Positions 33,229 through 41,617 of a stretch of 64,000 nucleotides of DNA are shown one piece after another (the stretch's first letter is position 1; each line of letters opens with the position of its first letter). Source of the DNA: an uncultured Muribaculaceae bacterium (GTDB taxonomy: Bacteria > Bacteroidota > Bacteroidia > Bacteroidales > Muribaculaceae); assembly GCA_910577355.1 (NCBI GenBank), contig CAJTMY010000002.1:1-64000 (forward strand), in the 5' to 3' direction. Both the position numbers and the translations under genes were made by a program. A model generated the notes under the pieces. It ran no database searches and was not told where the DNA came from. It saw only the letters and a program-made list of their open reading frames with translations.

Positions 33229-35052
33229 ATGAAAAAGTTTTACGGTGTCTTTATTTTGCTTTTTGTGATATCGTTGCCGGCGCTAAGTCAGGATATCAAG
33301 GCGAAATTGGTAATCGACGACGTGAACCGTGTAAAGGTCGATGTCGATTTCAAGGACTATACCGATATTGTCAACGGCCTTAATATAATAAATGTAAGTT
33401 CTGGTGCAACCATCGGTATAGAGGCCCGTGAAGGATGCGTGCTCAAGGCCGTCACCGGCAGCGACGACTCCGGCGACACATGGGAGGAATTCATACAGGA
33501 GAACAAGCGCTGCGAATTGCATTTTTACAGCGATTATAACGAGACATACACCGTCGTCTCGGCCGGTACGGGCGACGTGCGCACGGCCACATGTACGCTA
33601 AGCGTCGACGATGCCTCCTCGATAAAGGTGGTGCGCGGCGGCAGCAACAGCGAGGTGGATATTGTCGATGGCAGCAATACCATCGCTTTCGATCCCGCAA
33701 CCGAGACCACATTGGTCATATCTCCGCTCGACAAGCCTATATACAATATATGTGTCGACGGCGAGGATATCACCGCCACGTCGGATTACAGCTACACCGT
33801 GCCGGTGACCGACGGTACTCTTATCGATGTGAAGGCAAACTATCCCGATGTAAGATATAGCCTCACATTCAATCTCAACGGCTACGGTGCCGAGGACTTC
33901 ATACGCGGAGTCGACATTGACGGCAAGCCGGTGGCCGGATATCTCGAGCCGGACTTCACGGTACAGGCCGGTGCCGAGGTGAAGATATACGGCCGTACAG
34001 ACGAGTACGAGGTCGACAGTTTCACCGTAAACGGCAAGCCCGCTTCGTTCTTCAATCCGTTTGCCTTCATCATGACCATGGATGCCGAGATCGACATTAC
34101 AGTGCATCGGTTCGATACGTTTGTGATGACACTCTGCGTGGATGATCCCTCGCGTGTAAAGGCATATCGCGGATACAGCTACAATGGTGACGAACTTCTG
34201 CTCGAGGCCGGCGACAACGAGGTTGAGATACGCCGCGACATCCCCATCATCAGCTTTGTGCCCGCCGGGATGTGCTATATAGCTACTGCCGAGGTCGACG
34301 GATATGTCTACGAGTCAGACGAGCTGAAAGTGTCGCCTTTTATGATCGGTCTGCTCACCGACGGCTCGCGTATCGATATCACCACCGGCGATATCGTACG
34401 CGACAAGAGAGCCGTGGTATACATCAACGAGCTTACAGTGGCCGAAGCCTACTTCTCGCTCCTGCGGAGCGACCGCACTAAGGTCGAAGGCATAGTACAA
34501 GGCTATAATACATTCGACTTCTATGACGGCGACAACGCATTCACGGTAAGTACCGGCGCCCCTGACGAATCGTGCGTATATCTCAACGACGAAATCTGCG
34601 ACGCGGTATTTCCGGGCAGCAACGATTACAGCCTCACCCTTGCCGACGGCGATGTGATGAAGATATTCTACGGCGAGGTGCCTTATATGAGGCTTGTAAC
34701 CGTCGAGGCGGAGCCCGGAATAGATGTCGCAGTAACGACCGACCATGTGTGCCCGGTTGATTTTGCCTCCGGCAGCTTCCGTGCGCTCGACCGAACATAT
34801 GTATCCGTGGTCGCGCCAGCCGACGCTGCGGTAACTCTCGACGGTGATATTCTCGAGTTTGGCGACGACGGTCGGCGCGGTTTCACCGTATCGGCCGACC
34901 ATGTCCTCAAGGTGTCGAAATCCATGGGTATAGAGGATATTGAGGCCTCCGGCAGCGAGCCGGCCGTATGGTACAACCTGCAAGGCATACGTGTGGCCGA
35001 ACCCTCGGTGCCAGGACTTTATATCGTTAACGGCAAAAAAGTGCGCAGATAA
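33229..35052 (+). CDS. Secreted Ig-like repeat protein with Bacteroidales C-terminal tail
   Basis: 607 residues with signal peptide (MKKFYGVFILLFVISLPALS). The body is acidic and beta-rich and contains four or five imperfect repeats of about 90-100 residues, marked by lines such as LSVDDASSIKVVRGG, LCVDDPSRVKAYRGY and VIDDVNRVKVDVD. The C-terminus WYNLQGIRVAEPSVPGLY then VNGKKV is a short tail common on secreted Bacteroidales proteins and related to T9SS sorting tails. No catalytic motif recognised; probably a surface or secreted adhesin-like protein of unknown ligand. Confidence 0.7.
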   Translation: MKKFYGVFILLFVISLPALSQDIKAKLVIDDVNRVKVDVDFKDYTDIVNGLNIINVSSGATIGIEAREGCVLKAVTGSDDSGDTWEEFIQENKRCELHFYSDYNETYTVVSAGTGDVRTATCTLSVDDASSIKVVRGGSNSEVDIVDGSNTIAFDPATETTLVISPLDKPIYNICVDGEDITATSDYSYTVPVTDGTLIDVKANYPDVRYSLTFNLNGYGAEDFIRGVDIDGKPVAGYLEPDFTVQAGAEVKIYGRTDEYEVDSFTVNGKPASFFNPFAFIMTMDAEIDITVHRFDTFVMTLCVDDPSRVKAYRGYSYNGDELLLEAGDNEVEIRRDIPIISFVPAGMCYIATAEVDGYVYESDELKVSPFMIGLLTDGSRIDITTGDIVRDKRAVVYINELTVAEAYFSLLRSDRTKVEGIVQGYNTFDFYDGDNAFTVSTGAPDESCVYLNDEICDAVFPGSNDYSLTLADGDVMKIFYGEVPYMRLVTVEAEPGIDVAVTTDHVCPVDFASGSFRALDRTYVSVVAPADAAVTLDGDILEFGDDGRRGFTVSADHVLKVSKSMGIEDIEASGSEPAVWYNLQGIRVAEPSVPGLYIVNGKKVRR

Positions 35053-35084
35053 TTTGGAAATGTCACCGACACTTCATATCTTTG
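35053..35084 (+). promoter_or_regulatory. Promoter of the hairpin leader
   Basis: TTTG (35053-35056), a 20-bp spacer and TATCTTTG (35077-35084), immediately after the stop of the secreted repeat protein gene. Confidence 0.72.
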
Positions 35085-35089
35085 CACCA

Positions 35090-35181
35090 TGACGTGACCA
35101 TAATCCATACAGCATAAACAGAATGCAATCTTTTCCACCGCCGCTTCGCGCGGCCGACAAGGGAGGATTGCATTCTTTTTT
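35090..35181 (+). ncRNA. Candidate ~90-nt sRNA or transcription attenuator
   Basis: From the promoter at 35053-35084 the transcript would run into a long stem (35121-35130 with 35166-35175) enclosing an inner GC-rich hairpin near 35140-35155, then six T residues (35176-35181). This is a textbook intrinsic terminator placed before, not after, the next gene. It either ends a small RNA or attenuates transcription into the hypothetical gene at 35247. No ORF is seen within it. Confidence 0.5.
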
Positions 35182-35246
35182 GTGCAGTCGCCAACGAAGT
35201 CGGAGCGGTGGAAATGAGAACATTAACAAACTTAAATCCACTGATT

Positions 35247-35723
35247 ATGGTAAATTATCCTTATCAACGCATCCTCCGCGCCTGCCCCGACGGCGCCATC
35301 ACCCGCCTTGATTCGCACGCCATGCAGGCGATGGTAAGGGATGCCTGCGACGGAGCCGCACACGCACACAATATCGCGGCTGCCGCCAAGACCCTGATGG
35401 GCGCCGCGCGCGAGTGTCTCGCCAACGGCTATATCCATACGGCACGCGATCTGTATCTCAACGCCATAGCCCGTATAACCGAATACGCGGGCAACACATA
35501 CAGCCATGCCGCCCGCGACCTGCACTACACCTGCGCCCGTGTCATCGACCGTATCGACCGCCGTATCAATGGCCACACCGACGAGCCGTCGTATCTTCTC
35601 AGAGCCATGGAATTCTATATGGCTCTATCGCTCGACTACGAGTTCTCGGTGCTCAACTACGACAATCACGACCGTTATATTGAGTACCGGGAGTTCTGCC
35701 GCCGCCACGGATTCGAGGAGTAA
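35247..35723 (+). CDS. Hypothetical protein
   Basis: Unknown family. The 158-residue product (start MVNYPYQRILRAC) is helical and soluble, rich in Ala, Arg and His, with segments HAHNIAAAAKTLMGAARECLANGY and TARDLYLNAIARITEYAG that suggest a TPR-like helical bundle. An ATG at 35214 would add 11 residues, and a GTG at 35208 two more; 35247 is chosen because the preceding stretch looks like an A/T-rich leader. It follows a promoter plus terminator-like hairpin. No neighbour explains its role. Confidence 0.6.
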   Translation: MVNYPYQRILRACPDGAITRLDSHAMQAMVRDACDGAAHAHNIAAAAKTLMGAARECLANGYIHTARDLYLNAIARITEYAGNTYSHAARDLHYTCARVIDRIDRRINGHTDEPSYLLRAMEFYMALSLDYEFSVLNYDNHDRYIEYREFCRRHGFEE

Positions 35724-35772
35724 ACCTTTTGAGATTGTTGCGGGTTATAGATAAGTAGTCAATTATTTGTTT

Positions 35773-37152
35773 ATGACCCGCAACTTGTTCTTCACGGCGA
35801 TGCTGATGCTGCTTGCTGTCGGCCTGCCTGCATACTCCGAGTCGCCGCTCGCGCTAGATCGTCCGATGCCCGGGCGGTGGACTTACAGTGCAACCTTCAC
35901 TCAGTCGCTCCCTTCACAGGATCGATGGTGGACGACGCTCGACGATGCCGTGCTCGACTCTCTCATCAGTCTGGGCGAGGATGCCAACTACGATCTGGCT
36001 ATCGCATGCCGCCGCATGGAGGCTGCCGCGCGGCAGATGACGGTGGCGCGTGCCGCATATTACCCTCAGATAGGCATTGAAGCGGGATACACACGATCCC
36101 ACGAGCAGCGGGTGTCGGCCAACCGGTGGTCGGCTGCTGCAACAATGAACTGGGAAATAGATCTCTTTGGCAAGATAACCGCGCAGGTGCGTCAGAAGAA
36201 AGCCCAATACCGCGCCTCGCGCGCCGATTGGGTCGGAGCCATGGTAAGCATGGCTTCCGACATAGCCTCCACTTATGTGCAACTGCGTGTGTGGGAGGCA
36301 GAACTGCAGGTGGCCCGCGACCAGACGAAGGCTCAGGATTCCATAGCGCAGCTAGTGCTCGCCCGATATGAAAGCGGCCTCGGCGCCAAGCCGCAGGTCG
36401 ATCAGGCTCAGGCGTTGCTTTATACCACAAGGGCTTCGATATATACGCTGTCGAGCTCGATAGCCTCGGCCAAGAGTTCTCTGGCATTGCTCGTGGGGCG
36501 TTATCCCGCCGAGATAGAGCCGATGCTCGCTTCGGGCAGCGGGCTGCCGCAATACCGGCAGTTGGTATCGGCGGGAGTGCCTTCCGAACTGCTGCGTCGC
36601 CGACCCGACATAGTCGGAGCCGAGAGCAATCTCGCGGCAGCTGCCGCGGCGGTGGGCATAGCCAAGAAAGATTTTCTACCGACACTGAGCCTTCAAGGCT
36701 CGGTGGGCGTGGGTGCATCGCGGCCCGGCGATATGTTCACCCGCGACGGATTCAGCTACTCCGTGGCACCGACGCTGTCGTGGACTGTATTCGACGGCAT
36801 GGCGCGGTCGGCATCCGTGGGCGCCGCCCGCGAGGAGATGGAGGCACAGATGGCCGCATACAACTATACGGTGATGAACGCATACAACGAGGTGGAGAAC
36901 GCCATGACATCCTATATGAACTACTCGCGCCAGATATCCGACTATGAATCGGCGGTGCGGTCGTCCAACGAATTCCTCAGCCTCGAACTTGATCTGTACA
37001 CGCAGGGGCTCGCCCCATACTCGGACGTGGCCACAGCCCAGCAGAACGTCCTCTCCAATACAAACATGCTCATAACCGCCCGCGGCAATGCCCTCGGCGC
37101 TCTCATCGGCCTGTACAAAGCCCTGGGCGGCGGGTTCGAACAATATGAATAA
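35773..37152 (+). CDS. RND efflux outer-membrane factor (TolC/NodT family)
   Basis: 459-residue outer-membrane channel of a tripartite efflux pump. Signal peptide MTRNLFFTAMLMLLAVGLPA is followed by two TolC-like repeats, with WWTTLDDAVLDSLI, EIDLFGKI and, in the second half, SELLRRRPDIVGAESNLAAA. There is no Cys at the mature N-terminus, so it is probably not a lipoprotein. The ATG at 35773 is chosen over an upstream TTG. The gene comes first, ahead of adaptor and pump, with a 12-bp gap. Confidence 0.92.
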   Translation: MTRNLFFTAMLMLLAVGLPAYSESPLALDRPMPGRWTYSATFTQSLPSQDRWWTTLDDAVLDSLISLGEDANYDLAIACRRMEAAARQMTVARAAYYPQIGIEAGYTRSHEQRVSANRWSAAATMNWEIDLFGKITAQVRQKKAQYRASRADWVGAMVSMASDIASTYVQLRVWEAELQVARDQTKAQDSIAQLVLARYESGLGAKPQVDQAQALLYTTRASIYTLSSSIASAKSSLALLVGRYPAEIEPMLASGSGLPQYRQLVSAGVPSELLRRRPDIVGAESNLAAAAAAVGIAKKDFLPTLSLQGSVGVGASRPGDMFTRDGFSYSVAPTLSWTVFDGMARSASVGAAREEMEAQMAAYNYTVMNAYNEVENAMTSYMNYSRQISDYESAVRSSNEFLSLELDLYTQGLAPYSDVATAQQNVLSNTNMLITARGNALGALIGLYKALGGGFEQYE

Positions 37153-37164
37153 AAAATTTCCGCC

Positions 37165-38289
37165 ATGACATATAGAATAATACTATCTTCGGTGGCAATG
37201 ATGGCGCTGATATCGGCGACATCCTGCAACAAAAACAAGGATAACGCGACCGCCGCCGGCGAGGCATTGCCTGTAGAGGTGGCACGCCCGCAGGTCGACT
37301 CGGTGACACTTTACAAGGAATATCCCGGTTCGCTTATCGCCGACCGCACTGTCAATGTCACGGCACAGGTCAACGGTACAGTGTCGCCGCCTCTCTATAC
37401 GCCCGGCGACCGGGTGAGGAAAGGGCAGGTGCTTTTCACCATAAGTTCGTCGACTTATCCCAACGCGGTGAAGGAAGCCGAAGCTGCTCTCGCCACGGCA
37501 ATAAGCAATAATGAATATGCCGAGTCGCATTATGTGGCCGTGAGCAAGGCGTACGAGAAGAATGCTGTGTCGCAGATGGAGCTCCAACAGGCGCTCAATG
37601 CCCGCGACCAGAGCCGTTCGGCCATCAAGACTGCCAAGTCGCGGCTGGCCGAGGCACGCAGCGATCTCGACAAGTGCACGGTACGAGCCGAGGTGGACGG
37701 TCATATTTCCACCAACGAATATTCGGGAGGCAACTATGTATCGGGCGAAGGTGCACCGGTGACGCTCGCCACAATATATGCCGACGCAAAGGTCATAGCC
37801 AATTTCTCGATCGAGGATGCCTCGTTCCTGCGCGCCTTCGAGAATCCCAACAACAGGCATATGATCGACTACTCGGCCGTGCCGGTGAACTTCTCCGAAA
37901 AACTGCCGCACGCCTATACCGGCGATCTGAACTATATGGCTCCGAATATCGATGCTTCCACAGGCACCATCCTGCTACAGGCCGAGATCGACAATCCGTA
38001 CAGCGAGCTCAAAGCCGGCATGTATTGCACCATCCGTATGCCTTATATGGTGGATCCCGAGGCTGTGCTGGTGCGCGACGCATCTCTCTCCACCGATCAA
38101 CTCGGAAAGTACCTTTACGTGGTGAACGACTCTGACAAGGTGGTGTATACTCCTGTCAAGACCGGTGATCTTGTCAATGACAGCATGCGTGTGATAACCG
38201 AAGGAATCAGGCCCGGCGACCGCTACGTGACCACCGCGTTGCTCAAAGTACGCGACGGCATGACCGTGAAGCCTGTCGAGGCAGAGTAA
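37165..38289 (+). CDS. RND efflux periplasmic adaptor subunit
   Basis: 374-residue membrane-fusion protein joining pump and outer-membrane channel. The N-terminus has a lipobox ISATSC (Cys21), followed by the lipoyl/barrel-sandwich region (VNVTAQVNGTVSPPLYTPGDRVRKG), a helical hairpin (about 95-145) and beta-barrel and membrane-proximal domains ending near GMTVKPVEAE. Lies between the outer-membrane factor and the RND pump. Confidence 0.93.
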   Translation: MTYRIILSSVAMMALISATSCNKNKDNATAAGEALPVEVARPQVDSVTLYKEYPGSLIADRTVNVTAQVNGTVSPPLYTPGDRVRKGQVLFTISSSTYPNAVKEAEAALATAISNNEYAESHYVAVSKAYEKNAVSQMELQQALNARDQSRSAIKTAKSRLAEARSDLDKCTVRAEVDGHISTNEYSGGNYVSGEGAPVTLATIYADAKVIANFSIEDASFLRAFENPNNRHMIDYSAVPVNFSEKLPHAYTGDLNYMAPNIDASTGTILLQAEIDNPYSELKAGMYCTIRMPYMVDPEAVLVRDASLSTDQLGKYLYVVNDSDKVVYTPVKTGDLVNDSMRVITEGIRPGDRYVTTALLKVRDGMTVKPVEAE

Positions 38290-38331
38290 TCCATACTTTT
38301 TAAGTTCTCCCATCTCATCAGCATATCCATC

Positions 38332-41300
38332 ATGTTTTCAAGATTCTTCATCGAGCGCCCGATATTCGCCATCGTCATAGCCGTTGCGATGGTGCTTGCC
38401 GGCGCACTTACATACAAAAGCCTTCCGGTGGCTCAGTATCCCGATATCACACCTCCCACCGTGATGGTGTCGGCCTCCTATCCGGGTGCCGACGCGCAGA
38501 CGGTGGCCGAGACGGTGGGTGTGCCCATAGAGCAGCAGGTAAACGGCGTGGACGGCATGATGTACATGAGCTCCACCTCGGGATCGGACGGCTCCTACAT
38601 GCTTACAATAACCTTTGAGGAGGGCACCGACCTCGACATAGCCACCGTAAAGGTGCAGAACCGCATATCGCAGGCCGAGCCTACGCTGCCCACATCGGTG
38701 AAGCAGCAGGGAGTGTCGGTGATGTCGCGCTCGTCCAACCAGATACTGTTCATAGCGCTTCAGAGCGATGATCCTGAACGCTACGACGCGCTTTATCTCA
38801 CCAATTACGCCAATCTCAACCTCACCGACGAGCTTGCCCGCGTCAACGGAGTGGGACAGGTGGAGGCATTCGGCGGCGGTACGTACTCGATGCGCATATG
38901 GCTCGATCCGGCGGTGATGCGCGAGCGCGGTATCACGCCGGCCGACGTGGCCTCGGCCATACGGTCGCAGAACATGGAGGTGAGCGCGGGCAGCGTGGGA
39001 CAGCGCCCCGGCTCTGGCGACGAGGCTTTCACATATACCCTCACCACGCAGGGGCGGCTTATCACGGCCGAGGAGTTCGGAAATATCATCCTGAGGTCGG
39101 ATGACGACGGCAATGTGCTCCACCTGAAGGATATCGCCGACATCGATCTCGGCTCCAACTCATATACCCAGATAGCACGCGTCAACGGGCAGCAGAGCGC
39201 CATGATAGGCATAAGCCAGCTGCCGGGAGCAAACGCCCTGGATGTGGCTGAGGGCTGCAAGGCCAAACTCGAGGAGCTGGCGCAGTATTTTCCTCCGGGC
39301 GTAGATTACCGCATAATGCTAGATACCACCGAGTTTGTGACGGCATCCATCGACGAGCTGCTTGTGACATTCCTCGAGACCACCATACTGGTGATGATAG
39401 TGATAATGCTGTTTCTGCAGAACTGGCGCGCCGTCATCATACCGATGCTCACCATACCTGTGTCGCTTATCGCCACGCTCGCGGTGATGAAGTGGATGGG
39501 TTTCACGCTCAATACCCTCACTCTGTTTGGTCTCGTGCTTGCCATCGCCATTGTGGTGGATGATGCGATAGTGGTGGTGGAGGATTGTGCCCGACTGCTG
39601 TCGGAGGGCAAGCTCAATCCCCGTCAGGCCGCCGAGAAGGCCATGATAGAGCTGCAGGGGCCGGTTATCGGTGAAGTGCTTGTTCTCCTGGCGGTATTCA
39701 TCCCCACAGCCATGGTGAGCGGTATCACGGGGCAGCTCTACAAACAGTTTGCTCTCACCATAGCCGTGTCGACGGCATTCTCGGGCTTCAACGCACTTAC
39801 GTTCACGCCGGCCATGTGCGCGCTGTTCCTCAAGCCGCACAAGCAGTCGCAATTCTTCTTGTTCCGTTGGTGGAACAAGGGATTCGGCGCATGTCTTGCA
39901 GGATATATGAAGGTCGTCGGGCAGTTTCTGAAACGTCCGGTGGTGGCCATCCTGCTTTACTTTGTCATCACCGGCGTGGCATTCTGGGGATTTCTCAAGT
40001 GGCCGACGTCGTATGTGCCGAGCGAGGACATGGGATACTTCATGTCGTCGGTGCAGCTTCCTACCGGAGCTTCGCTTGACCGTACCGACAAGGTGGTGAG
40101 CGACTTCTCGGCATCGCTGCTCAAGGTGCCCGGTGTGCGAGATGTCATGGCCATCAGCGGCATGTCGTTCATGGGCGGCGGTTCAAGCAGCAATCTCGGT
40201 TCGCTGTTTGTGATGCTTGATCCGTGGAAACAGCGCAAAGCAAAGGCCGAGGGTATCGATGCCCTCATCGACAGCGCCGATATGATAGGCGCCCGTATGC
40301 AGGAGCCGATAGCATTCTCTCTCAATCCGCCGGCCATCCCCGGTCTGGGCATGACATCGGGTCTCGAGATGCAGTTGCTCGACATCAACAACCATGGCAC
40401 CGGACAGCTGAAACAGGCGCTCGACGCCATAACGGCCGAGGCTGCCAAGGATCCGCGCATCAAGTCGGTGACAAGCCTCTTTGAGGGGGCTGTGCCGCAG
40501 TATTCGATAAAGATCGACCGTGAGCGTGCCAAGATGCAGGGCCTCACGATGGAGAATATCTACTCCACATTGTCGGCATTCATGGGTGGCGAGTATGTCA
40601 ACGACTTCGTGGAATTCGGCCGTGTATATCAGGTGAATGTCGCAGCCGAGGGCAATGCCCGCTCGCGTATCGGCGATGTGCTCGACCTCAGTGTGCGCAA
40701 TTCGGCGGGGCAGATGGTGCCATTCTCGACATTCGCCACCGTGGAGCCTTCGATGGGCGCGCCCACTGTGTCGCGATACAATATGTACAATACGGCGTCG
40801 CTTACCGCCACACCCGCCAAGGGAGTCAGCTCGGCCGACGGTATCAAGGCCATGGAGGAGATAGTACGGAAAGCCGTGGGCGACAACTACGGATACGCAT
40901 GGACCGGCGAGGCATTTCAGGAGACGCAGTCGGGCACAACCATCTCTTTTGTGCTGATATTGGCCGTGATAGTGACACTGCTTGTGCTCGCCGCCCAATA
41001 TGAGAGCCTTACCGACCCGATAGCGGTGATCATAGCCATGCCTACCGCGATATTGGGTACGGTTGCGGGCTGCATATTCATGAACCAGAGCATATCGGTA
41101 TATACACAGATCGGCATAGTGCTGCTGCTCGGTCTGTCGGCCAAGAACGCAATACTTATTGTGGAATATGCCATGGACTACCGCAAGGCCGGCCAGACCA
41201 TACGCCAGGCCGCGCTTGATGCGGGTCGTGTGCGTTTCCGTCCCATCATGATGACAGCCCTCGCCTTTGTGCTCGGTGTGATGCCGATGCTCTTCGCCAC

Positions 41301-41493
41301 CGGTGCCGGTGCGGCCTCGCGCATATCGCTCGGTACGGCGGTGGTATTCGGTATGGCCATCAATGCAGTGGTAGGCACATTGTTTGTCCCCAACTTCTGG
41401 GAGCTGATGCAGCGTTTCGGCGAGAAGTATATAAATCCTTTCTTCCATTCGGCTAAAGGCCTCCCGGCAGGTAAGGACGATACCGGGGTATAA
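38332..41493 (+). CDS. RND multidrug efflux permease (HAE1/AcrB family)
   Basis: 1053-residue inner-membrane proton-driven exporter with two six-helix halves and large periplasmic loops. Begins FSRFFIERPIFAIVIAVAM, typical of AcrB. The proton-relay Asp pair is in AIAIVVDDAIVVVEDCA, and the duplicated second half includes VLLLGLSAKNAILIVEYAMD. Substrates cannot be read; homologues export drugs, bile salts and detergents. No regulator gene is adjacent. An inverted repeat follows the stop. Confidence 0.96.
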   Translation: MFSRFFIERPIFAIVIAVAMVLAGALTYKSLPVAQYPDITPPTVMVSASYPGADAQTVAETVGVPIEQQVNGVDGMMYMSSTSGSDGSYMLTITFEEGTDLDIATVKVQNRISQAEPTLPTSVKQQGVSVMSRSSNQILFIALQSDDPERYDALYLTNYANLNLTDELARVNGVGQVEAFGGGTYSMRIWLDPAVMRERGITPADVASAIRSQNMEVSAGSVGQRPGSGDEAFTYTLTTQGRLITAEEFGNIILRSDDDGNVLHLKDIADIDLGSNSYTQIARVNGQQSAMIGISQLPGANALDVAEGCKAKLEELAQYFPPGVDYRIMLDTTEFVTASIDELLVTFLETTILVMIVIMLFLQNWRAVIIPMLTIPVSLIATLAVMKWMGFTLNTLTLFGLVLAIAIVVDDAIVVVEDCARLLSEGKLNPRQAAEKAMIELQGPVIGEVLVLLAVFIPTAMVSGITGQLYKQFALTIAVSTAFSGFNALTFTPAMCALFLKPHKQSQFFLFRWWNKGFGACLAGYMKVVGQFLKRPVVAILLYFVITGVAFWGFLKWPTSYVPSEDMGYFMSSVQLPTGASLDRTDKVVSDFSASLLKVPGVRDVMAISGMSFMGGGSSSNLGSLFVMLDPWKQRKAKAEGIDALIDSADMIGARMQEPIAFSLNPPAIPGLGMTSGLEMQLLDINNHGTGQLKQALDAITAEAAKDPRIKSVTSLFEGAVPQYSIKIDRERAKMQGLTMENIYSTLSAFMGGEYVNDFVEFGRVYQVNVAAEGNARSRIGDVLDLSVRNSAGQMVPFSTFATVEPSMGAPTVSRYNMYNTASLTATPAKGVSSADGIKAMEEIVRKAVGDNYGYAWTGEAFQETQSGTTISFVLILAVIVTLLVLAAQYESLTDPIAVIIAMPTAILGTVAGCIFMNQSISVYTQIGIVLLLGLSAKNAILIVEYAMDYRKAGQTIRQAALDAGRVRFRPIMMTALAFVLGVMPMLFATGAGAASRISLGTAVVFGMAINAVVGTLFVPNFWELMQRFGEKYINPFFHSAKGLPAGKDDTGV

Positions 41494-41510
41494 TGCCGGC
41501 AAGATAATAT

Positions 41511-41561
41511 GACAAGTCCATGCAATATTATTTAACAATGAATGTGTTGCATGGACTTGTC
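41511..41561. repeat. 15-bp perfect inverted repeat overlapping a promoter
   Basis: Arms 41511-41525 and 41547-41561 with a 21-nt spacer. It follows the RND operon by 17 bp and has no T tract, so it is a weak terminator at best. The right arm contains the TTG of the next gene's -33 element. Confidence 0.7.
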
Positions 41562-41577
41562 CATTTATGTATCTTTG
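41547..41577 (+). promoter_or_regulatory. Promoter of the large secreted adhesin-like gene
   Basis: TTG (41547-41549), a 20-bp spacer and TATCTTTG (41570-41577); the leader is about 35 nt. Confidence 0.6.
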
Positions 41578-41617
41578 TGCAAAATAATAATCATCAATCA
41601 CATTTCTGATCAATCAC

